Notes: generated by a model not told the origin, from the letters alone. A DNA stretch of 64,000 bases from Nostoc sp. B(2019) (GCF_010091925.1 NZ_WVID01000015.1:124001-188000); one strand, 5' to 3'. Counted from the stretch's first letter, positions 8,207 through 16,273 are shown. Numbers and translations: made by a program.

Positions 8207-9166
8207 TCAACGGACGCCAACAGGTTCTAGAGTCAAGTCTTGAAACATGGGGGTGCTGAGATAACGCTCACCAAAGGAAGGCTGAATGAGCACGATTAAA
8301 CGACCGGCATTTTCTGGACGTTTACCGACTTGAATGGCGGCACACAAAGCCGCACCAGAGGATATACCAGATAATAATCCTTCTTCTTTTGCCAGTCGTC
8401 GCCCATAAGCGATCGCCTGTTCATCGCTGACTCTAATTACTTCATCAACCAGTTCTAGACGCAGAACATCTGGGACGAATCCAGCACCAATACCTTGGAT
8501 TTTATGTGGCCCGGCTTCACCACCAGAGAGAACTGGACTGTTGCTGGGTTCAACTGCGATCGCCTGAAAACTCTGCTTACGCCCTTTAAGTATCTCTGCA
8601 ATCCCAGTAATTGTTCCACCAGTACCTACCCCAGCAATAACGATATCCACTTCTCCATCTGTATCAGCCCAAATTTCTTCTGCGGTGGTTTCCCGGTGAA
8701 CTTTAGGATTAGCTGGGTTGCGGAACTGTTGCAGCATATAAGCATTGGGAGTGTTCGCTACAATTTCTTCGGCTTTGCGAATTGCTCCCCGCATCCCTTC
8801 AGTACCAGGTGTTAACTCTAAAGCTGCACCATAGGCTCTGAGCATAGCTCGTCGTTCTTGGCTCATCGTCTCTGGCATAGTCAAAATCAAACGGTAGCCA
8901 CGCGCCGCTGCTACCATCGCTAAAGCAATCCCGGTATTACCAGAGGTCGGCTCTACTAAAATTGTCTTTCCAGGCTCAATAAAACCTTCTGCTTCTGCTG
9001 AGAGTACCATACTCAACCCAATACGGTCTTTCACTGAAGCAGCTGGGTTCATCCCTTCTAGTTTGACAACTATTCTCGCTACTACTCCCTCAGCTTGAGG
9101 AATTTTATTTAGCTGAACTAAAGGAGTTCTTCCAATAAGTTCTGTTACGTCTTTAGCAATTCTCAT
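8207..9166 (-). CDS. cysK: Cysteine synthase A (O-acetylserine sulfhydrylase)
   Basis: This 319-residue PLP enzyme makes cysteine from O-acetylserine and sulfide. The PLP lysine lies in [11 protein letters not shown] (around residue 46), the substrate loop in [11 protein letters not shown], and the phosphate-binding glycine loop in [10 protein letters not shown]. The length is usual for CysK. It is convergent with the NifO-type gene and transcribed away from the large regulatory region 9167-10256. A dedicated cysteine supply fits the high FeS demand of the heterocyst. Chromosomes of this group carry several CysK paralogues, so this may be the diazotrophic one; that is inference. Confidence 0.92.
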   Translation of the reverse strand: MRIAKDVTELIGRTPLVQLNKIPQAEGVVARIVVKLEGMNPAASVKDRIGLSMVLSAEAEGFIEPGKTILVEPTSGNTGIALAMVAAARGYRLILTMPETMSQERRAMLRAYGAALELTPGTEGMRGAIRKAEEIVANTPNAYMLQQFRNPANPKVHRETTAEEIWADTDGEVDIVIAGVGTGGTITGIAEILKGRKQSFQAIAVEPSNSPVLSGGEAGPHKIQGIGAGFVPDVLRLELVDEVIRVSDEQAIAYGRRLAKEEGLLSGISSGAALCAAIQVGKRPENAGRLIVLIQPSFGERYLSTPMFQDLTLEPVGVR

Positions 9167-10256
9167 TAATTCACCCCTAGAATTCTCAATTTAGTGCCGA
9201 GTATTTACTTATACAATAATATTTTGTTTGTTTAATTTGCAGTTTATTACAAGTTAGTGCATCAACTATAGATTTTAACTAAACTACAAAATCTAGAAGT
9301 TTAAGAGGAACTTTTGTGAGATGTTTCCATTCATTTTGTTCCAGTCTGTGTTTCACTCGCCGTACTGATATTTTACCATTGCATTGCTTAACATCGCCTT
9401 TCGCACTCAGATTAGCTCGCTGAGCCTACTGCTTACTTACCAAGGATTGAAGACAACCTGGATTATATGCAAAACTTTTGGCACTATATTCTAAGAATTT
9501 TTATTTGTCATAGAAACGTGAATTAATTTGGCAAATTTAATTGTTTTTTCTTGTTATTGCATATATATTTACCAAGAGATACAGGCATCTTTTTTGAGTA
9601 CAAGTTTTAGCCACAAAATAATTAGATAAAAAACAGTCCTGCACTAGTTCCTGTAATGCTTTGAGTTGAGTACTTCAAACGCCAGAACCCTACTTCCTAA
9701 ATACTAGAACCCCAACCCAAAAATACTAGCACCCATGCCCCAATGATTTTTTAAAAGGCTTATCAGGTGCGAATTGTAGGCTTTGAGTACTGTTCTAATG
9801 AATTTAATAATCTTAATTCGACTCAGCTAAACTGTTATGTGGAGAGGGGACTGATATAAAACGTATAGGATTTACGCAGAGATTCCCCTCTACCCCCCGA
9901 AATTCCTAGGCGAAAGCTTAGTGAACGAGGGGGGACTTCTTAATCCCTCTTTTAACAGTAGGAGAAACCACATTCCTGTATCCTCATAGTTCTACTTTTG
10001 TGAGAAAGTTGGTAATTTATCCGTGGTTAGTAGTGAGCCAGTGCGGTCTTGGGGGTTTCCCCCATAAGTAACTGGCGAACCCGAAGGGTCAGTGCTAATT
10101 AGAGAAATAACTGACAACTAACAATTTTAAGAATTACCGTTTACACATATCTTTAGTATCAGAACTGTTTGAGAAGTACATACAGATAGCTACTTAGATA
10201 AATTGCAAAACATATTTTCTTACTGGGTGCATACTACCTAGCAAGTGAGAGCCGAG
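9167..10256. other. Long divergent intergenic region between cysK and the unknown gene at 10257
   Basis: No gene is seen in 1.09 kb. It holds the nifB-like module (9593-9795, listed separately), a purine/pyrimidine repeat around 9885-9945 (CCCCTCTACCCCCCGAAATT ... AACGAGGGGGGACTT), and a palindromic repeat copy GGGGG-TTT-CCCCC at 10051-10063. Confidence 0.6.
9593..9795 (+). promoter_or_regulatory. nifB-like promoter module (candidate CnfR-responsive cis elements)
   Basis: This stretch aligns by eye over its full length with the minus strand upstream of nifB (61690-61910). Shared blocks in order: TTTGAGTACAA (GTAC at 9598), TTGAGT..TGAGTAC (GTAC at 9670), a run of GAACCC/ACCC motifs (CCTAAATACTAGAACCCCAA at 9695-9714, then AAAAATACTAGCACCC), and TTGTAGGCTTTGAGTAC (GTAC at 9787). 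Box spacings are 72 and 117 bp here and 71 and 127 bp at nifB. In the nifB orientation the downstream gene here is the membrane protein at 10257, about 460 bp away. CnfR is known to act on nif genes through multiple cis elements; that these are such elements is inference. cysK diverges from the other side and may share it. Confidence 0.65.
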
Positions 10257-10673
10257 ATGAGAGCCAAACTTTTAAATGTTCTTACAGTTTGCGTAGTTAC
10301 TTTAGTGGTGCTTTCTCCAGAACTAGTAGTATTTGGTGTAGTTTGGGAGCGGCATATAAACTTAGTAGAAATCCAGAATTTAACCTGCAAACTTAACAAG
10401 AGTAGTACCTGGACTCCTCAGCCAAATGGTACACATTTCTCTCAATCTCAAGCTAGTACAAAATCCTCTGACCACAATGTGGTTAATCAAATGCTGACTG
10501 TTGCTGAGCAATATAAACTTGCCACTATTCTGCAATGGTTTTTCGTTTTGACCCCTATTTGTGTTGGGTTAGGGATTATTTTTTATGACAGGTATCTTTT
10601 TTACCGTGCTGCTGTTTTAAAAGAACAAGTCGCAATGTTGGAAAGGCTCTGGCAGCAAAGTATCGAGCAGTAA
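10257..10673 (+). CDS. Unknown protein with two membrane segments, behind a nifB-like promoter
   Basis: This 138-residue protein has a hydrophobic helix near the N-terminus (LLNVLTVCVVTLVVLSPELV) and another near residue 97-117 (ILQWFFVLTPICVGLGIIFY), separated by a polar loop of about 65 residues with two cysteines at most. The C-terminus is a short charged helix (AAVLKEQVAMLERLWQQS). An in-frame GTG lies at 10245; I prefer ATG 10257. I do not recognise the family. The upstream module shared with nifB suggests expression under nitrogen-fixing conditions. Two further small genes follow in the same direction (52 bp and 2 bp gaps). Confidence 0.6.
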   Translation: MRAKLLNVLTVCVVTLVVLSPELVVFGVVWERHINLVEIQNLTCKLNKSSTWTPQPNGTHFSQSQASTKSSDHNVVNQMLTVAEQYKLATILQWFFVLTPICVGLGIIFYDRYLFYRAAVLKEQVAMLERLWQQSIEQ

Positions 10674-10724
10674 TTAATCACCGAAGTTTTGACTTAAACT
10701 CATACCAAAATCAACAAATTTACC

Positions 10725-11006
10725 ATGACAGAACAACGCCAACATTTGTATTTTAATCTGATTGATGAGTTACTCAAATGTCCTAATGGTCAAGAACCAG
10801 AAATTTTGGAATCTAAGCCAGAATTGATTGATTCTGGTTTAGTTGAGACAATGTTACAAGTAGCGGCTATGTTCGCTCATGAAGGTAATCAAGATGGCGC
10901 TCAATTTTTATTTTTTGTAGGGCGTGAACTAGCTAAACAGCTAGGATTGTATCCTGAAGTTCCTGAAGTTTCCACTGACGTTTCTGAAGTCTCTAATAAG
11001 GAGTAA
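10725..11006 (+). CDS. Small helical protein resembling the N-terminal domain of cyanobacterial TPR/CHAT proteins
   Basis: This 93-residue protein reads MTEQRQHLYFNLIDELLKCP..GLVETMLQVAAMFAHEGNQDGA. The pattern (NLI-x-x-LL-x-CPNG, then GLVxTMxxVAxxxAxxGxxxxAxFL) is familiar as the N-terminal segment of large cyanobacterial TPR or CHAT-domain proteins; here it stands alone. The C-terminus is a short acidic repeat of E-V/S units (EVPEVSTDVSEVSNKE). Function unknown. Its stop is followed two bases later by the next start, so the two are probably co-translated. Confidence 0.6.
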   Translation: MTEQRQHLYFNLIDELLKCPNGQEPEILESKPELIDSGLVETMLQVAAMFAHEGNQDGAQFLFFVGRELAKQLGLYPEVPEVSTDVSEVSNKE

Positions 11007-11008
11007 AA

Positions 11009-11320
11009 ATGTTATTGACTTCAACTGATGCAGGGCAAATAGCGTTAGAGCTTCTCATGGCAGATTGGAACATCTCAGAAGAGAATAGAGAGTGGTTCAC
11101 AATCTTTAACTCTCGTCTAATTGGTGAAAGCTGGTACATCGTAGAATTGGGTGTAGAAGGATTTCCAGATAGGTGGTTTATTCAAGTCTATGACAATGGA
11201 GTGTGTGACCCCAACTATACATTTATTTCACCAATTCGTGGTTCCGAAGGTTTTTTGGATTTTGTAAATGTGCCAGATATCGTAGCAGAAGTTTTAGTTT
11301 CAGAACGCAATGCTCGATAA
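11009..11320 (+). CDS. Small acidic protein of unknown function
   Basis: This 103-residue soluble protein begins MLLTSTDAGQIALELL two bases after the preceding gene, whose end supplies the Shine-Dalgarno text (AAGGAGT). It contains a compact alpha-beta stretch with aromatic residues (WYIVELGVEGFPDRWFIQVYDNG). No catalytic motif is visible and I do not recognise the family. It is the last gene of the putative three-gene unit behind the nifB-like module; a GTAGGGTGGGCATTGTAATGCCCACCC hairpin follows at about 11368-11395 (given here in words: arms GGTGGGCATT and AATGCCCACC). Confidence 0.6.
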   Translation: MLLTSTDAGQIALELLMADWNISEENREWFTIFNSRLIGESWYIVELGVEGFPDRWFIQVYDNGVCDPNYTFISPIRGSEGFLDFVNVPDIVAEVLVSERNAR

Positions 11321-11368
11321 TAACAATTAAAAGTTCAAAATTTAGAATCACCGCTCTTTGTTGCTTGT

Positions 11369-11395
11369 AGGGTGGGCATTGTAATGCCCACCCTA
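11369..11395 (+). terminator. Strong hairpin after the unknown three-gene unit
   Basis: Arms GTAGGGTGGGCATT and AATGCCCACCCTAC pair perfectly across a short G or no loop around 11368-11396. There is no T-run immediately after (AGTAGTATTTAATATTTTATTT), so it is either a weak terminator or a dispersed palindrome; this GGGTGGGCATT motif is a common cyanobacterial intergenic repeat. Confidence 0.5.
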
Positions 11396-11479
11396 CAGTA
11401 GTATTTAATATTTTATTTAAGATAAATGGGTTGATTTGTCATACTTAAATGACAAAATTATGTTATATTAAATAGCGTG

Positions 11480-11842
11480 ATGGACGCTACAGAAATATCA
11501 GTTCCAATGATTGCTGAAGATATCTTAGCCAAAGAATTCACAAGAGTCGTCAACCATTACTACCCAAAAGTTGGAGAATTACTGGACGGGTGTTATGTGA
11601 AAGTCATCACCTGTTTCTGGGGACGACCTGCTAGACGGTTGCAATACATAGGGATTTATTGTTCTGACGAAATGATTTCCTGTGTGCAAGCTCAAAAAGA
11701 AATACTCAGAGAAGTAGCAGACAGCATGGGTCTAGTGCAGGTAGTCTGCATGAATGCCAAGCGATTGTTGCGTGATCCCATGTCGAAGCTAAAGCAAAAC
11801 AATCCACGCTTATGGTTAGAGTTGCAGTGGGTTGCAACGTAG
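11480..11842 (+). CDS. Unknown 120-residue protein
   Basis: The protein starts at ATG 11480 (GTG at 11477 is immediately before). It is soluble, with text YYPKVGELLDGCYVKVITCFWGRPARRL in two pieces, and a basic C-terminal helix (NAKRLLRDPMSKLKQNN). I do not recognise it. The luciferase-like oxidoreductase starts 17 bp after its stop, so it probably forms an operon with the next two genes. Confidence 0.6.
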   Translation: MDATEISVPMIAEDILAKEFTRVVNHYYPKVGELLDGCYVKVITCFWGRPARRLQYIGIYCSDEMISCVQAQKEILREVADSMGLVQVVCMNAKRLLRDPMSKLKQNNPRLWLELQWVAT

Positions 11843-11859
11843 AATAGCGCTTGCAAATA

Positions 11860-12864
11860 ATGAAAACCGGACTTTTCTGTAATTACGAAAATCAACACCA
11901 GGATGCTCATCGTGCCATATTTGAGCAAGCCACGCTGGTAAAACATGTGGAAAGCTTGGGTTTTGAAGAAGCCTGGGTTACAGAGCATCATTTCAATGAA
12001 TTGAATCTCAGCTCGTCTATTTTGGTGTTGATAGCGCATCTGGCGGGTTTGACCTCAACTATCCGATTAGGCACAGCAGCAGTATTGCTGGCGTTTCATA
12101 ACCCGATTACGGTGGCAGAGGACATTGCTACACTGGATAACCTATGCAATGGCCGATTGTTGTTTGGAATTGCCAAAGGTGGGCCATTTCCTCAACACAA
12201 CAAGCATTTTGCCACACCGACGAGTGAATCTCGTGCCAAGACAATAGAAGCGATCGCATTGATTCAGAAGCTTTTATATGAAACTGATGTATCATTTAAC
12301 GGACAATATTATCAATGCGATCGCCTAACAATTTACCCGAAACCTTTGCAGCGACAAATTCCAGTGTATGTTGCTAGTGGTGATGATGAAGGTATAGGGT
12401 TTGCTGCTAAACATTCCTTCAGCTTGATGGGAGGGCCACCCTTTTCCCTGGAGAGATTGAAGAATACTGTTGCCAAATATCGTGCTTTAAATTCCAGTGG
12501 CGCTGAAAATTTGATGCTGGCACGCTTCTTTTATGTTGGTAAAACATACAATGAAGCAGTGAGTGAAGCTTTGCCTTTCATTCGTCAATTTAGCCAGAAA
12601 ATGACAGCCAACTCGGCTCAATTAATGCAGAATAGTGCGGATTCTAACCAAAAGCCATTTGATCGCACAAATATCTGTTTTGATGAAGACTATTTGATTG
12701 AGAACTCAATCATCGGTGATGTAGCAACTTGTCGCGACAAAATCAAGAAATTTCAGCATGAATTAGATTTAGGGACGTTAGCACTCAAACCCTCATCTTT
12801 TGATCTACAAAAAAACCTTGAGAGTTTGACGCGCTACAACCAAGAGGTGCGGAATTATGTCTAA
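11860..12864 (+). CDS. LLM-class (luciferase-like) flavin-dependent oxidoreductase
   Basis: This 334-residue protein has the bacterial luciferase-like TIM-barrel pattern: an N-terminal strand (MKTGLFCNYENQHQD), EEAWVTEHHFNE around residue 38, a central RLGTAAVLLAFHNPITVAED and RLLFGIAKGG (flavin-binding region), and FAAKHSFSLMGG near residue 185. Such enzymes use FMNH2, FMN or F420 and oxidise an aldehyde, sulfonate or other substrate; the substrate cannot be told. TTG at 11851 is a possible earlier start. The next gene overlaps its end by 8 bp, implying translational coupling. Confidence 0.85.
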   Translation: MKTGLFCNYENQHQDAHRAIFEQATLVKHVESLGFEEAWVTEHHFNELNLSSSILVLIAHLAGLTSTIRLGTAAVLLAFHNPITVAEDIATLDNLCNGRLLFGIAKGGPFPQHNKHFATPTSESRAKTIEAIALIQKLLYETDVSFNGQYYQCDRLTIYPKPLQRQIPVYVASGDDEGIGFAAKHSFSLMGGPPFSLERLKNTVAKYRALNSSGAENLMLARFFYVGKTYNEAVSEALPFIRQFSQKMTANSAQLMQNSADSNQKPFDRTNICFDEDYLIENSIIGDVATCRDKIKKFQHELDLGTLALKPSSFDLQKNLESLTRYNQEVRNYV

Positions 12865-13228
12865 ACTATCCTTACTTCCTCCAGATGATTTGCCACCAAT
12901 TGAGGTGACAAAACAGGATGGAATGATGCGTCTGGAATTAGAACAATCTACTGGCAGATGCTTTTATTTAGCCTGCGATCGCATTACTCAAGTACTATTG
13001 TCTAGTTGTCAGTGGTATCTCACAACAAATGCCACCACTTTGACACTAATAATTGATTGTCCTGACATCGTATCTTACTGGCATATTGTCAGCAATATTC
13101 CCCAGTTAGGAAATCGGCTAGAGCGGTTTAGTAGGAATGCTAAAATCCGGGTTTATCCGCCATTTGGCAAAGGTATGCCCTTTGAAATCAGTGTGAATGA
13201 AATCTCGGCTTATCGAGATTGGCTTTAA
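12857..13228 (+). CDS. Small unknown protein coupled to a flavin oxidoreductase (paralogue of the one at 41403-41777)
   Basis: This 123-residue protein overlaps the luciferase-like gene by 8 bp. Its C-terminal two thirds align without gaps to the protein at 41403-41777: shared text includes ACDR, LLSSC.WY.TT, LTL, CPD, AKIRV.PP, PFE and YRDW at the very end, and about half of roughly 87 aligned positions are identical in a hand alignment. The N-termini differ. Two conserved cysteines (in ACDR and SSC) plus one in CPD are candidates for a functional site. The paralogue also sits next to a flavin-type oxidoreductase, so an accessory role to such enzymes is a reasonable hypothesis. Family not recognised. 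Confidence 0.7.
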   Translation: MSKLSLLPPDDLPPIEVTKQDGMMRLELEQSTGRCFYLACDRITQVLLSSCQWYLTTNATTLTLIIDCPDIVSYWHIVSNIPQLGNRLERFSRNAKIRVYPPFGKGMPFEISVNEISAYRDWL

Positions 13229-13349
13229 ATTAACACAGTTCAGTTAATAGTAGCCGTTACCTTTTAAGGTGACGGCTACAAACGTGTAAAATTACATTTA
13301 TACTAATTATTTTATAATCGAATAAATCAACGCCACCGAGACAAAGGTT

Positions 13350-14060
13350 ATGTTCTCACCCGATCTCAAACAAGCGTTACCGACCACTGATGAACTGCCT
13401 TGCTCAGACGATACACCTGTTGATAATGAAGACCAAAATTTTTTGCCCAATGTTCTACTGTTTTTGCTGAACTCTATTTGGGCAAATCGAATGGATTGGT
13501 ACTTCGGTGTAGACATGGCAGTTTATCACACTACAGGGGTTAATCCCAGAGTACCTGTAGTGCCAGATGGCTTTTTAAGTGTAGGAGTAGAACGGAAAAA
13601 AGGCGGGAAATCTCGCAAAAGTTACGCAGTTTGGGAAGAGAATGAAGTAGTTCTAATACTCACATTAGAGATGGTATCTCACTCACCAGGGGGTGAATAT
13701 GATGAGAAAATGGATATCTACGCCAAACTTGGTGTGTTGTATTATGTGATTTATAATCCAGAATTTTGGCGACGCGACCAACATCAACCGTTTGAAGTAT
13801 ATAAGTTGATAGATGGTCATTACCAATTACAGATAGGTGAACCTTACTGGATGCCAGAAGTGGGTTTGGGTATTGGACGATACCAAGGTACTGTAGCTGG
13901 TATTCAACAGGAGTTGTTGTCTTGGTATGATCAGCAAGGCGATCGCTATTTAAGGGCAGAAGAACAGGCAGAACAGGAACGAATCCGGGCAGAACAGTTA
14001 GCCCAGTATTTGCGTAGACGCGTTCGCGCAGCGTCTCGAAGAGAAGCGGCTTGTCGTTAG
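13350..14060 (+). CDS. Uma2-family (DUF820) PD-(D/E)XK-like protein, C-terminus truncated by a palindromic repeat
   Basis: The 236-residue product has the Uma2 restriction-endonuclease-like core: PVVPDGFLSVGVER, VLILTLEMVSHSPGGEYDEKMDIYAKLGVLYYVIY and FEVYKLIDGHYQL (the first two are split from the family motif PD..LEI.S..T...D...K...Y...GV.EY). These proteins are abundant in cyanobacteria and of unclear function. The coiled-coil tail (RAEEQAEQERIRAEQLAQYLR) runs into a 48-bp GC-rich repeat (14016-14063) that encodes RRVRAASRREAACR and a stop. Beyond it, in the same frame, SLGVDPDNLPTAN and a stop follow (14064-14105), the usual end of this family. So the repeat shortened the protein. Confidence 0.8.
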   Translation: MFSPDLKQALPTTDELPCSDDTPVDNEDQNFLPNVLLFLLNSIWANRMDWYFGVDMAVYHTTGVNPRVPVVPDGFLSVGVERKKGGKSRKSYAVWEENEVVLILTLEMVSHSPGGEYDEKMDIYAKLGVLYYVIYNPEFWRRDQHQPFEVYKLIDGHYQLQIGEPYWMPEVGLGIGRYQGTVAGIQQELLSWYDQQGDRYLRAEEQAEQERIRAEQLAQYLRRRVRAASRREAACR

Positions 14061-14063
14061 ACA
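14016..14063. repeat. GC-rich palindromic repeat inserted in the Uma2 gene
   Basis: The 48 bp contain GACGCGTTCGCGCAGCGTCT and AGAGAAGCGGC. The reverse complement of a related copy at about 32526-32560 (CGCTTCTCTACGAGACGC then TACGCGAACGC) matches this layout, and part of the same text is at 35510-35530 (CCTCTCGTAGAGAAGG). The inserted length is a multiple of three but holds an in-frame TAG at 14058-14060. Confidence 0.75.
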
Positions 14064-14105
14064 TCGCTCGGCGTAGATCCCGATAATTTACCTACTGCAA
14101 ACTAG

Positions 14106-14411
14106 CCCAACGTAGCGATTTGCCTGTCTTGATTTTGGCTGGATGGCTTGAGATAGTCAATGTCTCAATTCTCACATAGCTTGTGTTGTTAAAAGTTCTA
14201 GCTTTTATCTTTGCCAGCATATACATTGAAATAGACATTTTTGTAAGTAGCAATTTGAATTGTTTATATCTGTCTTATGTAGTGAGTCCTATACCTACCC
14301 TAAGTAGGGTTATACATCTCTATTTATTCGTTAACTTGTGTAAAGGTACTGAGAGCGAATTCTTTCAGGAACTCAGAAATTGAGAATAACTTAACTTGTT
14401 TGGAGTTTTTT
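14106..14411. other. Intergenic region between the Uma2 gene and the carotenoid protein gene
   Basis: About 300 bp without a supported gene; an open frame through 14183-14383 has no homology-like features or ribosome site. The sequence probably holds the promoter of the carotenoid protein gene. Confidence 0.4.
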
Positions 14412-14861
14412 ATGACCTACACAATTGACGAAAGCACAAGACCAGCTTTAGAAACTTTTAAACGTTTTGATGTAGATACTCAACTAGGCATACTTTGGTT
14501 TGGTTACTTAGATCTTAAAGAGCAGCTATCACCAGCACCACCTGACAGCGTAGAAAGTCCTGCTAAAGCAGTGTTTGACCTAATCCAGGATTTGTCTCCA
14601 GAGGAGCAACTGCAAGCACAACGCGACTTGATTAATGGTGCAGCTAACAATATTAGTCAAGCTTATAATGCTCTAAGCCCCAATGCTAGGTTAGATGTTT
14701 GGCTGCTACTAGCACAAGGAATGGAGAACGGAAGCGTGATTCAAGTGCCATCTAACTATCAACTACCTGCTGAAACAGACGAGTTTACAGCAGAGATCAA
14801 AAAGCTAGAGTTTGAGCAGCGGGTTAATTTCATGCTGAGTTTGGTACAAATAACGGGTTAG
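14412..14861 (+). CDS. Helical carotenoid protein (HCP), OCP N-terminal-domain homologue
   Basis: This 149-residue all-helical protein is equivalent to the N-terminal domain of the orange carotenoid protein standing alone. Visible family text: [22 protein letters not shown] (in two pieces), then [25 protein letters not shown], split likewise, and [12 protein letters not shown] near the end. The usual C-terminal NTF2-like domain is absent, which defines the HCP family. HCPs bind a ketocarotenoid and quench singlet oxygen or excited phycobilisomes; which one applies cannot be read here. ATG 14412 is preceded by TTGGAGTTTTTT, a plausible ribosome site. A terminator follows at 14973. Confidence 0.88.
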   Translation: MTYTIDESTRPALETFKRFDVDTQLGILWFGYLDLKEQLSPAPPDSVESPAKAVFDLIQDLSPEEQLQAQRDLINGAANNISQAYNALSPNARLDVWLLLAQGMENGSVIQVPSNYQLPAETDEFTAEIKKLEFEQRVNFMLSLVQITG

Positions 14862-14972
14862 TTCAGTTCTAGAACTCTCGATAGCTTTCTAGATTTAGCG
14901 ATCGCAAAAAGTAGCAAATTTAGCTAAAATTGACCCTTTTGCTCTACTTCCATACTCTTTAACTTAAGTATT

Positions 14973-15007
14973 AACCCAGAGATGATAGTCTCTGGGTTGT
15001 CTTTTTA
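14973..15007 (+). terminator. Rho-independent terminator after the HCP gene
   Basis: Arms AACCCAGAGA and TCTCTGGGTT (perfect 10-bp stem, 6-nt loop TGATAG) are followed by GTCTTTTTAC. It lies 111 bp after the HCP stop codon. Confidence 0.85.
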
Positions 15008-15157
15008 CTTACATCGGGCGAAAATCTATTCAATAGCACCTTATTTGCAATGTGGAACTACTACTCTTAATTGCGTAGAACCCGTTCTAGTTATAGCTCT
15101 TGGCTATCAAATTAGAATTTAAAATAGAAGTATGTTCCCAAATAAACTTTATTTTAA

Positions 15158-15514
15158 ATGAAAATACAGTCATCAGTGCTAGTTCACCTGGGATTCGGAA
15201 AATATGTACGCTCAGATCAGGTAACAGCAGTAATACCCATTGAAGAAGAACGCGGGCCTGGACGACGAACTTTCGTTAATATACAGGGTCAAAGCGACCC
15301 CATCGTAGCTTCGAGGGCTGAAGATACTATCGTGCGTGACTTAGTGCAGGAACCACGTGAAGTTACCCAAGCACGTCAACAGCAAGAAATTCTCCAAGAT
15401 TTACTGGTAGACCTAAGCAATGTTAACTCGACTGTGCGTCGCATTAGTCGTGATGAAGGTGGTCTAGATCTCGAACGCTTAGAGCGGCGGATTCGTCAAG
15501 TTTTAGAGAATTAG
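15158..15514 (+). CDS. RemA-like (DUF370-type) regulatory protein with extended C-terminus
   Basis: This 118-residue protein begins with VHLGFGKYVRSDQVTAVIPIEE, resembling the RemA/DUF370 pattern (xIGFGNxVxxxRIIxIV), followed by RRTFVNIQGQSDPIVASRAEDTIV, which aligns loosely with the second half of RemA. RemA of Bacillus is a DNA-binding regulator of matrix genes; cyanobacterial relatives are known but their targets here cannot be inferred. The C-terminal 45 residues form a basic/acidic helix pair (ARQQQEILQDLLVDLSNVNS). I am moderately sure of the family. Confidence 0.55.
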   Translation: MKIQSSVLVHLGFGKYVRSDQVTAVIPIEEERGPGRRTFVNIQGQSDPIVASRAEDTIVRDLVQEPREVTQARQQQEILQDLLVDLSNVNSTVRRISRDEGGLDLERLERRIRQVLEN

Positions 15515-15520
15515 TCAAAA

Positions 15521-15575
15521 TAATTCATAATTGATAATTCATAATTAAAGAATTGCAATTATCAATTATGAATTA
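15521..15575. repeat. Perfect 19-bp inverted repeat between the RemA-like and methyltransferase genes
   Basis: Left arm TAATTCATAATTGATAATT (15521-15539) and its exact complement AATTATCAATTATGAATTA (15557-15575) are separated by 17 bp. The arms are built from the heptamer-like AATTCAT/AATTGAT units typical of Nostoc short tandem repeats. It may act as a weak terminator. Confidence 0.75.
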
Positions 15576-15616
15576 ATAATTATTTGGTCAAAGAAGGTAG
15601 TTAGCTGTGAAAACTA

Positions 15617-16228
15617 ATGATTAGTAATTTTCTAAGTAATAAAAAGCAAATTTTTGACCGCTGGGCATCGAGCTATGATACGCTCTTTCCTTCAGTTATT
15701 TATCAAGCCATCCACAAACGGTTACTTTCAAAAGTTGATTTACCAAATCGGCCAAATGTACTTGACTTAGGCTGTGGTACTGGACGCTTGCTAGAACGCC
15801 TAGCAACTGAATTTCCTGACTTGCGCGGTACTGGATTGGATTTATCTCCTCAGATGTTACGGGTAGCAAGACAGAAAAACCGCCACCATCCTCGTTTAAT
15901 TTATATTGAGGGTAAAGCTGAGTCTCTTCCTTTTGCCGACGGTCAATTTGATGCTGTTTTTAATACTATAAGTTTCTTACACTATTCAGAACCAAAACAG
16001 GTTTTAAGTGAAGTGGCGCGGGTACTTGCTCCGGGTGGAAAGTTCTACTTGGTTGACATCACCTCCAAAAGTCAGGCAGCATCAGAGTTAGTGGCAGCCT
16101 CTCCTGCTAGAATTAGATTCTACAGCCCAGAGAGTCGTGAAGCTCTAGGCTTTGATGCCGGACTACTTTGTTTAAGTCACCACTATTTATTAGGCCCTGT
16201 TTTGCTGACGATTTTTGCTAAACCATAG
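15617..16228 (+). CDS. Class I SAM-dependent methyltransferase
   Basis: This 203-residue protein has the Rossmann-type SAM-binding motif I VLDLGCGTGRLLERLA around residue 49, motif II text GTGLDLSPQMLRVAR, and the post-motif SLPFADGQFDAVFNTISFLHYSEP, followed by VLAPGGKFYLVD. It groups with UbiE/COQ5-like small-molecule methyltransferases (Methyltransf_11). The substrate is unknown. It ends at a strong terminator shared with the convergent amylase gene. Confidence 0.85.
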   Translation: MISNFLSNKKQIFDRWASSYDTLFPSVIYQAIHKRLLSKVDLPNRPNVLDLGCGTGRLLERLATEFPDLRGTGLDLSPQMLRVARQKNRHHPRLIYIEGKAESLPFADGQFDAVFNTISFLHYSEPKQVLSEVARVLAPGGKFYLVDITSKSQAASELVAASPARIRFYSPESREALGFDAGLLCLSHHYLLGPVLLTIFAKP

Positions 16229-16273
16229 TTAAATAAAGTGCATTAATTAAAATTAATACACTGACATAAAAAC

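Noticed and set aside
14183-14383. 66-codon plus-strand frame before the carotenoid protein gene
   Set aside because: It starts within AT-rich intergenic DNA, lacks a ribosome site and has no recognisable protein pattern.
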